From Bacteroidetes bacterium UBA7662 (GTDB lineage: Bacteria; Bacteroidota; Bacteroidia; UBA7662), in NCBI GenBank assembly GCA_002483345.1, contig DLHS01000004.1, forward strand, positions 1-49,761: 49,761 bases of DNA, given 5' to 3'. The notes below the pieces were generated by a model. It did no database searches. It was not told the DNA's origin and saw only the letters and a list, made by a program, of their open reading frames with translations. Position numbers and translations under genes: made by a program. Below are positions 23,591 through 33,300 of the stretch, in pieces; within the stretch, counting starts at the first letter, position 1, and every line of letters begins with the position of its first letter.

Positions 23591-26500
23591 TTTTAGTTGT
23601 AGTTTCAGTAATAGGGGTGATCATTCTGTCTAGTATTTCAGTGTCTGGTAGTACGATGTGCGGATTACGCTCGCGGGCCTCTTCCCACAAACGCCAGGCA
23701 TCTTTCCGCCGGCCCGTGATATAGGCGATAGAGCCTTTCAGCGCCAGCCCGTGGTCGGTAACAAATAAACTCAGGGAAGCATCTACTTTATCTCCCGCCT
23801 CTGCAAAACGGCGACGGTAAAACAACTCCTGGGCTTCAACAAAGGCGGTAACCGATTGCTGCAGTTGTTCGCTCAGTTTGTTTTCAAGGGCCAGCATCAG
23901 CGCCGCTTTCACCTGAGCAGCCGAGTCGAGCACGGCTGTATCAGCTTTTACGGTCAGGTCAGGGTTGTAGGTGCTTGTATCTTTCATATTACGGAACAAG
24001 GCCGTATCGGGTAACTCTACAAAGGGATTGCGTGCCCGTGCCTCCTGCCATAAATGCACTGCCTGCCGTTTGTTGCCCAGCAGGAATACGACAGAGCCTT
24101 TCAGGGCAAGGGCGAAATCGGTATTGAACTGATCCATGGAGCTGTCAACCATCACCAGGGCTTTTTTGTAGTCGCCTCTGTAAAAGAGCTCCTGTGCCTC
24201 AATGAAAGCGGTGACGGAGTTTTTCAACCGTTGCCCCAGCTGAAATTCCAGCTGTGCCAGGGTGAGGGGCTCGTCTTCCTTGAGGGTATCGTCTTTGGCC
24301 GGTACGAGTCGGATTTCCAAGGTATCTACCACATCTCCCTCTGCCAGTGGTCTGATGGTAAAGCGGACGGTATCAGGAACCTGCTCCACCCGCATGAAAG
24401 ACAACTGACCGGAATCGACCAGCAGGGTGTATTTACCGGGCAACAAACCAAAGGCATAAAAACCACCATCCGAAAAAGTGCGTATAGGGTCTAAAGGAGC
24501 CTCATCGCCTTCGCGGTGCAGATACAGACGCAAACCCGCCTGCGGCTCAAGATTGGCGCCAGGTATGCGTTCACGGAAGGCATATCCCTCAATACTGCCG
24601 GTGCGGTACATGGGGATGTCAATTTGTTTGTAACGGTTGGGATCTGCTGTGAAAGAGAATTTTGTCTGCAACGGCGCCAGGTTCGGATCCGGCAAGGCGT
24701 TGATGTCGATGGTTAGTTTGTAGGTCCAATAACTCTGCAACTGAGAGATACGAAGCATGCCGTCGCTTCCAATCAGCATGCTCGACGACTGATCCAGCCT
24801 GACGGCTTTGGCTGGAATAATTTCTTCTCCCTTGTCGTATTTCTGATTGCTGTTTTCATCAATAAACATGCGCACGGTAGCACCCGCCCGGCCAACCTGG
24901 TCACGGTTGGTGGGTATGATGGCCGAATTACGGAAATCGGCCGCAAATGAGCCACTGAAAGACTGGTTGAAGCTCGGGTTAACAAGTTTACCTTTTTGCC
25001 GGATAGTAGCCTGACTGCTTGAGCGAACCGCATTAAAATCGTAAAGAAAACCTACCTGAAACTGGTTGGTGCTCTGCACAAAGTCATGTTCATAACCCAG
25101 GGTTATCCTTCCCCGTTTGAGGACGGTTTGAGAGAACTGAAAACTGCCCAGTGCCGTGGCATCAAACCGCTTCATATCATGGCGAATCTGGGTACGGAAG
25201 AACATACCCCTTACAAAAACCGGCACTCCCGGATTGCGGGGCACGGTATAGGTAAATGCACCCGTAATGAGCCGTTTAGGGGCAATGACAGAATCGACCC
25301 TTTGACTGAGTTCTTCCCGGTAGTTTATACGTGATATGATCTGTCCGATCCTGGTATTTAAATCTACCTGATAACGCGTAGCTGTTCCGTTGTAATACCA
25401 ACTGTGGTCTAAGCCAAGTCTGATTCCGGACGGGCGTTTTAAAACCGTCATGGGAAAGAAAAAGTTAAAGTTGGCCTCTCTCTGCTGAGCAAGTGGATTT
25501 AAGGTGCTGATCCCTGTGAAGGTGGTGTACTGGGCGTTTATGCTGGTGTTGTTCGCGTAGAACACACTGGCGCTTCCCCGGACAAATCTTTCCGGCAATG
25601 CTTCCACATTCAGAAGATATTGTTCAAATAAGCGGGCCGACAAACTTCCGTAGGGTTGCAGGGCAGTTCCGGTACTGTCCAGACCCCGGCTGGCACCTGC
25701 CCGGAAAGTAATGTTGTTGGTTAAACCATAGGCAACATCACCATGGGCTACCGGAGTGGTGCCAAAACTGTCTGTATCCAGTTCCAGAAAACCGGCTTGT
25801 ATATTGTAGTTTACTACCCCTCTCGGTACAAAGGTGAAGGGAATTTGCAGTTGGCGGTCTTCAAACAAGACCTCCCCCTGTGGGGTATAGATGCGGAGTC
25901 CGATGCGGACAGTTCCGTAAGTAATCGGGGTTGTAAAGCGATAGTAGCCAAGTTCATCTGCCCTCACAAAATCGACCAATTGCCCGCCAATCAGCAGCTC
26001 TACTTCAGAGTCGGGCACTGTATTGCCCTCAATGGCGAATAAGTCGAGTACACGGCGGGGTATAAGAGGCGTATTGGTGAGGGACATTCCCTTGACACGG
26101 CCTCCCAAAGGGCCACCCAGGTTGAGTTGTCCCAGATTCAGTTCGCTGATGAGCGGATTGCCGACAGGGTCAAGACCTCCCTTGAATACATAGCGCCAGC
26201 GGACACCGCTGATGAGATAATCTGAAAAACCTTCGTTTTTGAAACCACTGAGACCGCCCTGCATGTCTCCACCTAAAAACTCTACACCCGCATTGAGGGT
26301 GTAAGTGTACTGGGTTGAACCTGAGGCGGTGCTTACACCAAGATTGTAATCAAGCATGCCGGGTGCTAAAAAGGCCCGCTTGCGTGGGTACAACATCGGA
26401 TATGTTTTTAAGGCATTCTCAGGGGCTTGCTGTTTCAGCTGATAACGCAGGTTCTGCCTTTTTTGACGCTCTTCAACAGGCAATATCCGTTCACTACGCA

Positions 26501-26933
26501 AACTGAGCATCAGTCCGTAGGAGTTAACGGTAAGTTCTATATCGAATAGCTGTTGAAACAAATCGGGGGTCAGATATAAGTCGGTTTCACCTAAATAAAA
26601 TTGTTGTGCGTTCAGGACTACTTTTTCGCCTTTTCTTATCAATGTCAGTTTTACGGGGTCTACTTCCCAGACATCTTTTTTGGTGGGGTAGCTTCCTTTG
26701 AGTCCGAAGTTGTTTCCGGTACGTTCGTAGGGTATGTACAACAGGCCGAGTATTTCTCCGGCGGCTATCAGGGGTTGATTGCCTCTGAAAACCGCATTGA
26801 TATATACCTGCCCGATTGCCGGGAAACCGAAGGTGAGCGTTACTTCGTCAACATCCTGTGCCTGCAAGGGTACGAACCCTGCCAACAATAGCAGGAACCC
26901 GGTAAGCAAAGCAGTATGACGCCGAAACAACAT
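23559..26933 (-). CDS. Usher-like outer-membrane protein with C-terminal TPR extension
   Basis: A 1124-residue protein with signal peptide (to about 26). The N-terminal domain (about 27-150) and the plug-type segment (about 290-375: NTVPDSEVELLIGGQLVDF, YYRFTTPITYG) match chaperone-usher ushers of the alternative/archaic type. A large region of amphipathic strands (about 190-675) forms the barrel. Two usher-type beta domains follow (GATVRMFIDENSNQKYDKGE near 690; IEGYAF...GGFYAFGLLPGKYTL near 780-840). Unusually, residues about 885-1124 hold two copies of a TPR unit (FxEAQELFYR, ALKGSxxxxxGxxxxAxxLWxEAxxRNP). Ushers usually end with the beta domains. It follows the chaperone gene and overlaps the rotor gene. 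Confidence 0.85.
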   Translation of the reverse strand: MLFRRHTALLTGFLLLLAGFVPLQAQDVDEVTLTFGFPAIGQVYINAVFRGNQPLIAAGEILGLLYIPYERTGNNFGLKGSYPTKKDVWEVDPVKLTLIRKGEKVVLNAQQFYLGETDLYLTPDLFQQLFDIELTVNSYGLMLSLRSERILPVEERQKRQNLRYQLKQQAPENALKTYPMLYPRKRAFLAPGMLDYNLGVSTASGSTQYTYTLNAGVEFLGGDMQGGLSGFKNEGFSDYLISGVRWRYVFKGGLDPVGNPLISELNLGQLNLGGPLGGRVKGMSLTNTPLIPRRVLDLFAIEGNTVPDSEVELLIGGQLVDFVRADELGYYRFTTPITYGTVRIGLRIYTPQGEVLFEDRQLQIPFTFVPRGVVNYNIQAGFLELDTDSFGTTPVAHGDVAYGLTNNITFRAGASRGLDSTGTALQPYGSLSARLFEQYLLNVEALPERFVRGSASVFYANNTSINAQYTTFTGISTLNPLAQQREANFNFFFPMTVLKRPSGIRLGLDHSWYYNGTATRYQVDLNTRIGQIISRINYREELSQRVDSVIAPKRLITGAFTYTVPRNPGVPVFVRGMFFRTQIRHDMKRFDATALGSFQFSQTVLKRGRITLGYEHDFVQSTNQFQVGFLYDFNAVRSSSQATIRQKGKLVNPSFNQSFSGSFAADFRNSAIIPTNRDQVGRAGATVRMFIDENSNQKYDKGEEIIPAKAVRLDQSSSMLIGSDGMLRISQLQSYWTYKLTIDINALPDPNLAPLQTKFSFTADPNRYKQIDIPMYRTGSIEGYAFRERIPGANLEPQAGLRLYLHREGDEAPLDPIRTFSDGGFYAFGLLPGKYTLLVDSGQLSFMRVEQVPDTVRFTIRPLAEGDVVDTLEIRLVPAKDDTLKEDEPLTLAQLEFQLGQRLKNSVTAFIEAQELFYRGDYKKALVMVDSSMDQFNTDFALALKGSVVFLLGNKRQAVHLWQEARARNPFVELPDTALFRNMKDTSTYNPDLTVKADTAVLDSAAQVKAALMLALENKLSEQLQQSVTAFVEAQELFYRRRFAEAGDKVDASLSLFVTDHGLALKGSIAYITGRRKDAWRLWEEARERNPHIVLPDTEILDRMITPITETTTKNGRKTYSLNR

Positions 26934-27017
26934 GGTAAAAAAGGGGCTAACCGCTAGCGCAGTCGAGTAATTTTTATTATTGTTAAATAGACTTTCTTTT
27001 AGGCTATTTTTCTGGTT

Positions 27018-27839
27018 TTAAGGCAATTGAATGCTGGTTTTGTAAACATAAGGAGCTGCCTGGACCAGGTCCTCTGGAGGGATGTCGGAACGAACTGTTT
27101 CAAAGCGCATCTCTAATTCATAACGACCTGGCTTTGGTACTTCAGATAACCGGAAATTTGTCCGGCGGCTACCCTCAAAATACAAAGCGGCTGTCTGTGA
27201 ATTTTCGGCAACTACAGTACCATTCGGTGCACGAATAATGGTTTTAACTTTTCCCAGATAGGGAGCGTTTCCGGTTGTACGGAAGTCCGCTTTCATGGAT
27301 AAAAAGTTACTGTCGGTAGTGGTTTCTACTTTATCAACAACAACACCGGTGTTTACGGCTCCGTATTTGTAAAAGGCAGCGATTACCTGTTCAAAACGGA
27401 CATTTACCCGCGTATTAACACCTTCGTTGGCTGCTGAACCCACATCCGGTACCTGAGCCACCGAGCCTACTTTGAGGCGGGTGAAATACATTCCCGGAGC
27501 CATACCTTTCGGTACCCTTGCCTGTATCCTGACCAACTGCTGTTGTTTCGGAGGCAGAATGAATGTACGCGGAAACGCCTTCACCATACTGTGTAACCCA
27601 TTGGTTTTGGCCTTCGCGCTGTCATCGTACACCATAATCAAAACACCCTTACTGTCCTGATCGGAATAACCGAACTGGAAATTGATAGTAATTTCCTGCG
27701 GGATTTCAGAGTTGTTTGAAATGTACAGCGATCCGATACCGTTTTTGTCGAGGAACACCGAGGTGGGTGCTAAAGAAACCTGTGCCAATGCCTGCGCCAA
27801 AGGCGACACACACAACAGGAATAGAAGCATTTTTTTCAT
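27018..27839 (-). CDS. Periplasmic pilus-assembly chaperone (PapD-like)
   Basis: A 273-residue protein with a signal peptide (MKKMLLFLLCVSPLAQALAQ). The first Ig-like domain (about 22-130) has the chaperone pattern: alternating strand VSLAPTSVFLDKNG, then FPRTFILPPKQQQLVRIQA, the G1-strand region with PxQxQxVR. The second domain (about 140-270) is beta-rich and ends TSIQLP. Chaperones of this family hold pilin subunits by donor-strand complementation until they reach the usher. It sits between the DUF4402 pilin and the usher, the standard arrangement. Bacteroidota homologues are divergent, so a recognised subfamily is not claimed. Confidence 0.83.
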   Translation of the reverse strand: MKKMLLFLLCVSPLAQALAQVSLAPTSVFLDKNGIGSLYISNNSEIPQEITINFQFGYSDQDSKGVLIMVYDDSAKAKTNGLHSMVKAFPRTFILPPKQQQLVRIQARVPKGMAPGMYFTRLKVGSVAQVPDVGSAANEGVNTRVNVRFEQVIAAFYKYGAVNTGVVVDKVETTTDSNFLSMKADFRTTGNAPYLGKVKTIIRAPNGTVVAENSQTAALYFEGSRRTNFRLSEVPKPGRYELEMRFETVRSDIPPEDLVQAAPYVYKTSIQLP

Positions 27840-27850
27840 AGAGAAATTTT

Positions 27851-27881
27851 AAAAATGAGCCGGCGGCACCATGCCGCCGGC
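27851..27881 (-). terminator. GC-rich hairpin plus T run between pilin and chaperone genes
   Basis: A perfect 9-bp stem (27859-27867 with 27873-27881, 5-nt loop) is followed on the minus strand by TCA and five T residues. It lies 24 nt after the pilin stop and 12 nt before the chaperone ATG. It should act as a leaky terminator or 3' stabiliser, giving more pilin mRNA than chaperone, usher and motor mRNA. Confidence 0.75.
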
Positions 27882-27905
27882 CTGATTGAGCAGTTTCTGC
27901 GTGAC

Positions 27906-28541
27906 TTATTGATAAATCACGTTGAAATTCAAAGTGCCTGAATAGGTACCAGTCTGATAACCTGAACCAATGGTAGAAACACCATCTCTTTCGAACAAAG
28001 TACCACCAATGAAGAGGGTAGTTTTGTCAAGGGTTGCTCCTGCAGTCGGGTCAGTATAAATAATCGCAAACGGACCACGGCCAGTACCACCAGCTTCTGT
28101 AGGGATGGAGGGGGCAGTGCGTACTACACTGTTCAACAGCGCAGAAGTTGCTTGTGCAGCATCTCCAACTGTAATGTTGCCAAATGTAGCGCTCAGTTGT
28201 GGAATGTAAACAATTGAGTCAAGGTCGTTGGCTTCCACGAGGGTAACCGTAGAGTCGAAGGTTACGCGGATAGGCTCATCATTGGTAGCATCAACTACCA
28301 GACGACCTTGCGTAGAGGTAAAACCTACGTTTACTTCAGATACACCGGTTGGGGTGAGGTTGGTAGCACCGCCACCTGCAGAAATGGTTCCGAAGTTCAC
28401 ATTTTCAGCAGTCAGGGTAATTTGCTTCAGGATTTTTGCTGTAGCAGTTACAGAAGATACGGCACCCAACTGAGCGGATGCAACGTTTGCGAGTCCCGTG
28501 AAGAACGCCGCGATGAGGAGTGTTTTGAAAGTTGTTTTCAT
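27906..28541 (-). CDS. DUF4402-type pilin, probable major subunit
   Basis: A 211-residue secreted protein with a signal peptide (MKTTFKTLLIAAFFTGLANVASAQ). The DUF4402 pattern is clear: VTATAKILKQITLTAENVNFGTI at the start of the mature chain, an Ig-like body, and a C-terminal YSGTLNFNVIYQ strand. DUF4402 proteins are pilin-like subunits carried with chaperone-usher genes. Its own hairpin terminator and the 250-nt spacer before it suggest separate high-level expression, typical of a major pilin. In that spacer only a degenerate promoter (TTG, then TATCTTCC) was found. Polymerisation is inferred, not shown. Confidence 0.87.
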   Translation of the reverse strand: MKTTFKTLLIAAFFTGLANVASAQLGAVSSVTATAKILKQITLTAENVNFGTISAGGGATNLTPTGVSEVNVGFTSTQGRLVVDATNDEPIRVTFDSTVTLVEANDLDSIVYIPQLSATFGNITVGDAAQATSALLNSVVRTAPSIPTEAGGTGRGPFAIIYTDPTAGATLDKTTLFIGGTLFERDGVSTIGSGYQTGTYSGTLNFNVIYQ

Positions 28542-28791
28542 CTTTTAATAATTAAGTTGTTTTGTGTTTAAATTATAGTTTGTTGATTTTCATGGTCATT
28601 AGGCGGAAGATAAGCTTTGGCTGAGTTATTTTTTCAACAGCCTTATCCATATTTCCTGGGCTTCTGTTCAATCGGGTTAGAGGATGCGAACCGGGGCGCA
28701 GTTTGAGTCAGGTCACCGGGGCTGCCCGGCGATGAACTGATTAAGTCATTATTTTTTGATTCATTGGTTTTGGCTGGTTTAATTTTAAATT

Positions 28792-29280
28792 TTATGGATA
28801 AGTCACCGTTAGTACACCTCCCTGAAAGGCCGGTAGCCCGAGCCAGGCACTGAGGTATTTGGGTTTGTCAGCTAATTCGGTTATGAGTTTATTTCCGGAT
28901 CTGATGACTACTTCGGTATAACCCGGAGAGATAGATTCGGCATTGCTGAAATTCGTAGTACCATCATTGAGGAAGTACATTTTAGGTAAGGCAAGCCCCC
29001 CGCGGCTTCGGTCCATACGGAACTCAATGAGCATGGGTACATTCTCAGAAGCACGTATTTCCATCCATCTGACACCTGATTTATCTTTCGAAATTTTGCC
29101 GGATGTTTCTACAGGTTCTAATATCTGAGGAGGATTAGGCCTGTCTTTCAATTCAAAAGACGGGGGTAAATTGATGGTAAAACGAATAAACTGCGCTTCT
29201 GCAACCGTCGTGGTAAGCAGTCCCAGGCACATCAGCATAAACAGCTGTGAGCGGTAGCGTTCAATTAACATTGTCAGCAT
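28792..29280 (-). CDS. Short pilin-like secreted subunit
   Basis: A 162-residue protein with a signal peptide (ending VAEAQ near residue 29). The mature chain is predicted beta-rich and ends GGVLTVTYP, like the terminal strand of DUF4402 pilins. It overlaps the upstream gene by 20 nt from this start, or 11 nt if the ATG at 29271 is used. It lacks a T9SS sorting domain. A minor pilus subunit or anchor is likely, but the family was not firmly recognised. Confidence 0.68.
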   Translation of the reverse strand: MLTMLIERYRSQLFMLMCLGLLTTTVAEAQFIRFTINLPPSFELKDRPNPPQILEPVETSGKISKDKSGVRWMEIRASENVPMLIEFRMDRSRGGLALPKMYFLNDGTTNFSNAESISPGYTEVVIRSGNKLITELADKPKYLSAWLGLPAFQGGVLTVTYP

Positions 29281-29878
29281 AGCTCACGTTTACGTTGATC
29301 TCACCTAAATAATTTCCGGCACTCGCGTTTTGGGGCACTGGGTCTAAAGTTCCGTAAATATAGAAATATACTTTGCCTCTTGGACGCACATATCCGTCGT
29401 GCTCAGGGGTTGGGGGAGGCAGGGGTGGGCCACCTGCGCGCCGACGCAAAACCGGAAGCGTAACGGTATGAAAAGCAGGGGGTACCTCAACCGCATTGGC
29501 CCTGCGTTCCAGGTCTGTCATTTCCCCGGTATTGTTGTAGGCATAACGCAAGGTAAAGGGGATCAAAACTCCAGATCCCAACCCATTGAGACTCAGTGTG
29601 TTTGTCCAGCTAAATTCTACCGTCAGGTCAAAGTCAAGGGGGGCATCCAACTCTATCACAACCGTGGCGTTGTCGCCCAGCAATACGCCTACAGGATTAG
29701 GGTCACCTGCAACGATGAGGGGTTGCTTGAGGTTAAAGTTTAATCCCAGCGGATTGGATACTACCGTCAGAATAACATTGTCGCCTTGTAAAAAAGGTTT
29801 GAAATTTATTCGCTGTGCCACACTAACAAAGGGCAACAGCATCAAAATCAGTACAATATGCAGGGGGTGCTTCCTCAT
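29261..29878 (-). CDS. Pilin-like secreted subunit with proline-rich segment
   Basis: A 205-residue protein with signal peptide (ending VSVAQ). The beta-rich body has an inserted GGPPLPPPTPEHDGY segment near residue 150, and the chain ends YLGEINVNVSYADNVN, again a pilin-like terminal strand. Its start codon shares a base with the previous stop (TGATG). It may be a minor or tip subunit; the function is not shown by any motif. Confidence 0.68.
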   Translation of the reverse strand: MRKHPLHIVLILMLLPFVSVAQRINFKPFLQGDNVILTVVSNPLGLNFNLKQPLIVAGDPNPVGVLLGDNATVVIELDAPLDFDLTVEFSWTNTLSLNGLGSGVLIPFTLRYAYNNTGEMTDLERRANAVEVPPAFHTVTLPVLRRRAGGPPLPPPTPEHDGYVRPRGKVYFYIYGTLDPVPQNASAGNYLGEINVNVSYADNVN

Positions 29879-30384
29879 CAGTTACCTTCCATTTCAATTA
29901 AAAATTCTGAGATATAACTGCCGGGAGATGCCTTTGTCAGATCAAGTACAGCACCAAGCCACAAAAAATAGGTTCCGTCTTTGCCCAGCCTGACAGTTGC
30001 TTCACCTACATCAAGTAAGGTTCCTGCCAGCTGATTATCGCTCTCAAATCCGCTGATCCTGTAATTTGCTTTTACTATACCGCCGGAACCGCCCTCTTCA
30101 ATCAGGGTTTCATAGGCGAGATAGGTAATCCGCACCTGCCTGCCGGGTCGGCCATCTATCCGCATCAACCCCGCATATCCACTTGATACAGGTGAAACGG
30201 TCAGAATGCCATCGACCGTAGATGGACCATTCAGGTTTACATCCCGAATGGTAATCAGACTCAGGTTATCAATGAGTGTGGCTGAAGCATTTATCCTGAT
30301 ATTCGCCGGACGTAGCTGTGCCTTTACAGGCATAACCACCGCAAGGCTAACCAATAAACTATATAGCAGCTGATGAATCTTCAT
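29878..30384 (-). CDS. DUF4402-like minor pilin
   Basis: A 168-residue protein with a signal peptide (ending MPVKAQ). The mature start, INASATLIDNLSLITIRDVNLNG, resembles the DUF4402 pilin encoded downstream, and the chain ends with a YISEFLIEMEGN strand. Its ATG lies one base past the stop of the giant adhesin, so the two are translationally coupled. It is the first of three small subunit genes and could sit at the pilus tip or link the adhesin to it, which is speculation. Confidence 0.7.
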   Translation of the reverse strand: MKIHQLLYSLLVSLAVVMPVKAQLRPANIRINASATLIDNLSLITIRDVNLNGPSTVDGILTVSPVSSGYAGLMRIDGRPGRQVRITYLAYETLIEEGGSGGIVKANYRISGFESDNQLAGTLLDVGEATVRLGKDGTYFLWLGAVLDLTKASPGSYISEFLIEMEGN

Positions 30385-30385
30385 A

Positions 30386-33300
30386 TCATTTCACTTTAAC
30401 AGCCTTTTGCGTGGATACAAAATCTTCGGTAATCAGTCTTACAACATAGGTGCCGGCCGAAACACGGTCACCATTCCAGATTAAATCGTGGGTTCCGGCG
30501 GCATACAGCTGCCTGTTCTGCCGTAAAACAACCCGCCCGTGCAGATCGATTACTTCAATCGTTGCGTCAGTGGCTTCCGGCAGATAGAAGGACAAACGTG
30601 TTTCGTCGGTAAACGGATTGGGTGACGGCGGATAAACATAGGCGTGGTCTGGGCGGTAGGCAATGGTACCACCATCATAATTCGGGATGAGTATGATGGT
30701 AAACGGACGAACGGGCTCTCTCTGTTGCCGGAACAAGGGCATGCCATCGGAGTTGTTACCATGCAAAACCGTCGAAGGACTTCTGAAATCGCCGGTTTCG
30801 GAACCTGCTACCCGGGCCTCCGGTTGGACTGGTGCCTGATAGCTGAAGGTATGGCTGGTTCTTTCAAGCATTGGGATAGCCAGTTCATTGTGATGATCCA
30901 TCAGGGCCACCGTCCAGTTGGCAGGCCAGTTATCGCTCAGTTTCCAGCTGATCTGATAGCCACCTGAAAGCGGGGCGCGGTTACGGGCTGCCGAAATGTG
31001 TAAAGGAATCGCCAGTTCCTGGTCAACATCGGCCGGGAGGTGATTAATCACCAGGGGTTTGCGGTGTTGTATGGAACTGTTGGAATACAACATCAGCCAG
31101 TCGTCGTTGTAAGATTCGAGCTGGTAAGCATCGTAAATATCCGGACCGGTAATGCCTTCATAGCCAAAACTGAGGTAGCTGTTCGCTTCCATGCCTTCAC
31201 CCTGCAGGGTAAGGGCCACGCTGGGAGGCGTGCCCGTAGTACGGCCATGGTATTGGGCGGAAGAGTCACTTTTGGCATCGTTGTTAAACCGAAGCAAAGG
31301 ATTTGTATTGTTGGCATGTATCCAGAATGCCTGAAACGGTGCAAGCAGCCCGGTTTCGAGCGTGGTATCGTTGATATTGCCTACGCTGCCGTTCCAGTAA
31401 CGGTAGCCCCCGGTACCACTGCCGAAAGAAGGATCCCAGATGTAAAGGGTGTTGTCGACATTCGACAAATCCCATGCGCCGGAGGTAGCATCCCAGTCGA
31501 GCACGCTGGCTGTAGGATTACCGAGCATATTCCAGCCGGCATCCGCCACATTTTCGTCGAGGAAAAGGCGGTTGCCGCCCACGGTGTCGGCCGCGGTGCT
31601 GAGTGCTCGAGGGGTAAAACTCAGGTTATTGAACGTGAAATAAGTTCCGCCGGAAAGGTCGGGCTCCTGACCGGTTGCACTGAGTACAATCGGCAGGGTA
31701 TCGCGGTAATTCCCACCCTCCTGAACCCGGCTGGGTCGGCCGGCACCGTTGAAGATGTAGGCAAAATGCCCTCTTCCCGCCAATACACTGTCGGATGCCG
31801 TCACCGGCTGGCGCCAGTTCTGAAGCGTGGTGCCGGTATCAGTTTCGGCAAACCACAGAATATTCGGTTGAAGACTGTCGTATTTGGCACCACTGTAACC
31901 CTGGGTTTCAAGGCTGTCGAGGAAATCCGCATAAGTGGTGGCAACCGGACTACTCAGCAAACGCCAGCCTTTGTAGCCGGTGAGCAATTGTTTCACCTCA
32001 AGTTGCGGGCGACCGGTACTCAAATTTACATAGCGGGCTCCCGGTTCAAGCACGATGCGGCTGTTGCCGCGGGTTTCTACCGTACTGCCTGCTGACAGTT
32101 TGAAGAGCGGCCCCTTCGCAGTACTGGTGCCGCTGTCGAGGGTCAGCTGTGTCTGATCATAAAAAATCATACTACCGGCACTGGCCAGGAGGAAACCGTT
32201 TTCAGCCGGATTTACAGAACGGTAAAGCACAGGCAGATAGGGACGAAGCGGTATGATGATGTTAGAGGTATCCAAAGGAGTACGCCCCGAACTCCAGTTG
32301 CCGGCGGTAAACCAGTTGTCGGGATTGCCACTGCTGCCACCTACCCAGCCATCGTAAAATTTACCGTCCAGACCACGACTGAAAATAGACAAGGCGGTAT
32401 CGCCCCGGCCTTCGCCACCACTGAAAACTGCATAGACATCAAATGGATTGGTTACGGCCGTGTCGAGGGCATGGGTAAGCGGGGCCGCAGGCTCAATGCC
32501 GAGTTGATAAGCACTGCTTCCCCGGTTGATGCTGAGGTCGTTGAAAATTGCCCGCCCGCCTGTAAAAGGTTGGCTGAGGGTACCACCCAAGGTGGCCGAA
32601 CCCGGATTGCTGAAAAGGGAAATGGTCGCCGAAGTAGCACCGAAAGGAACCAGCCGGTTGTTGGCTGCCCGTATGGATGCCTGCAGGCTGATGGGCGAAT
32701 TGGCAAGCTGGTCGCCGGGCTGCGATTCGAAAACAATTTTGGTCGGTACCGCCTTCACTCCGTCAAGGAACACTGTATCACTTTGTGCCAGCACATCACC
32801 CCGGCCATCTCCGCCGAAAAACGACTGACCCAGAATTTTCACCGTACCGGTCGGGGCATCAAATAAACTGAAGATGTACTCCGAAGTATCGGCTCCACCC
32901 AGCAAAACGGTGTCGATGATCACAAGTTTGTTATCTCCCACCGCAGGAGAAAGAAAGCTGTAACGTACAGAATCCACGGTTACATCGTCGTAGGCAATGT
33001 CAAGGCCATCTAATGCGAGGGTGCTCGAAACAATGCCGCCTGTCCCCAGATTGATGGTGCCGTCATAAATTTTGTCCTGCGCCACAAAAGATCCCCCCAA
33101 CGTAATCACATACTTCCCGGCCAGATTTTGCTTTCGGCTGGCGTTCATAAAATGTCCGTCACCGTTTCCGCCGGTATAATAGTTTTCGATAATGTCGAAG
33201 TCGAGGGAGTTGACCGTCAGTGTATCAAGGGAGGCAATCATGATGTAGGTACCCCCGTTGGCGATGGAGATGAGCGGGAATTCAGCCAATCCTCCGTTTT

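Noticed and set aside
31040..32095. Long plus-strand ORF (351 residues) opposite the giant adhesin, and many similar frames from 31 to 41 kb
   Set aside because: They are antisense to a continuous, domain-rich 3668-residue frame. Composition is a shadow of its codon bias, with no domains or signal peptides.
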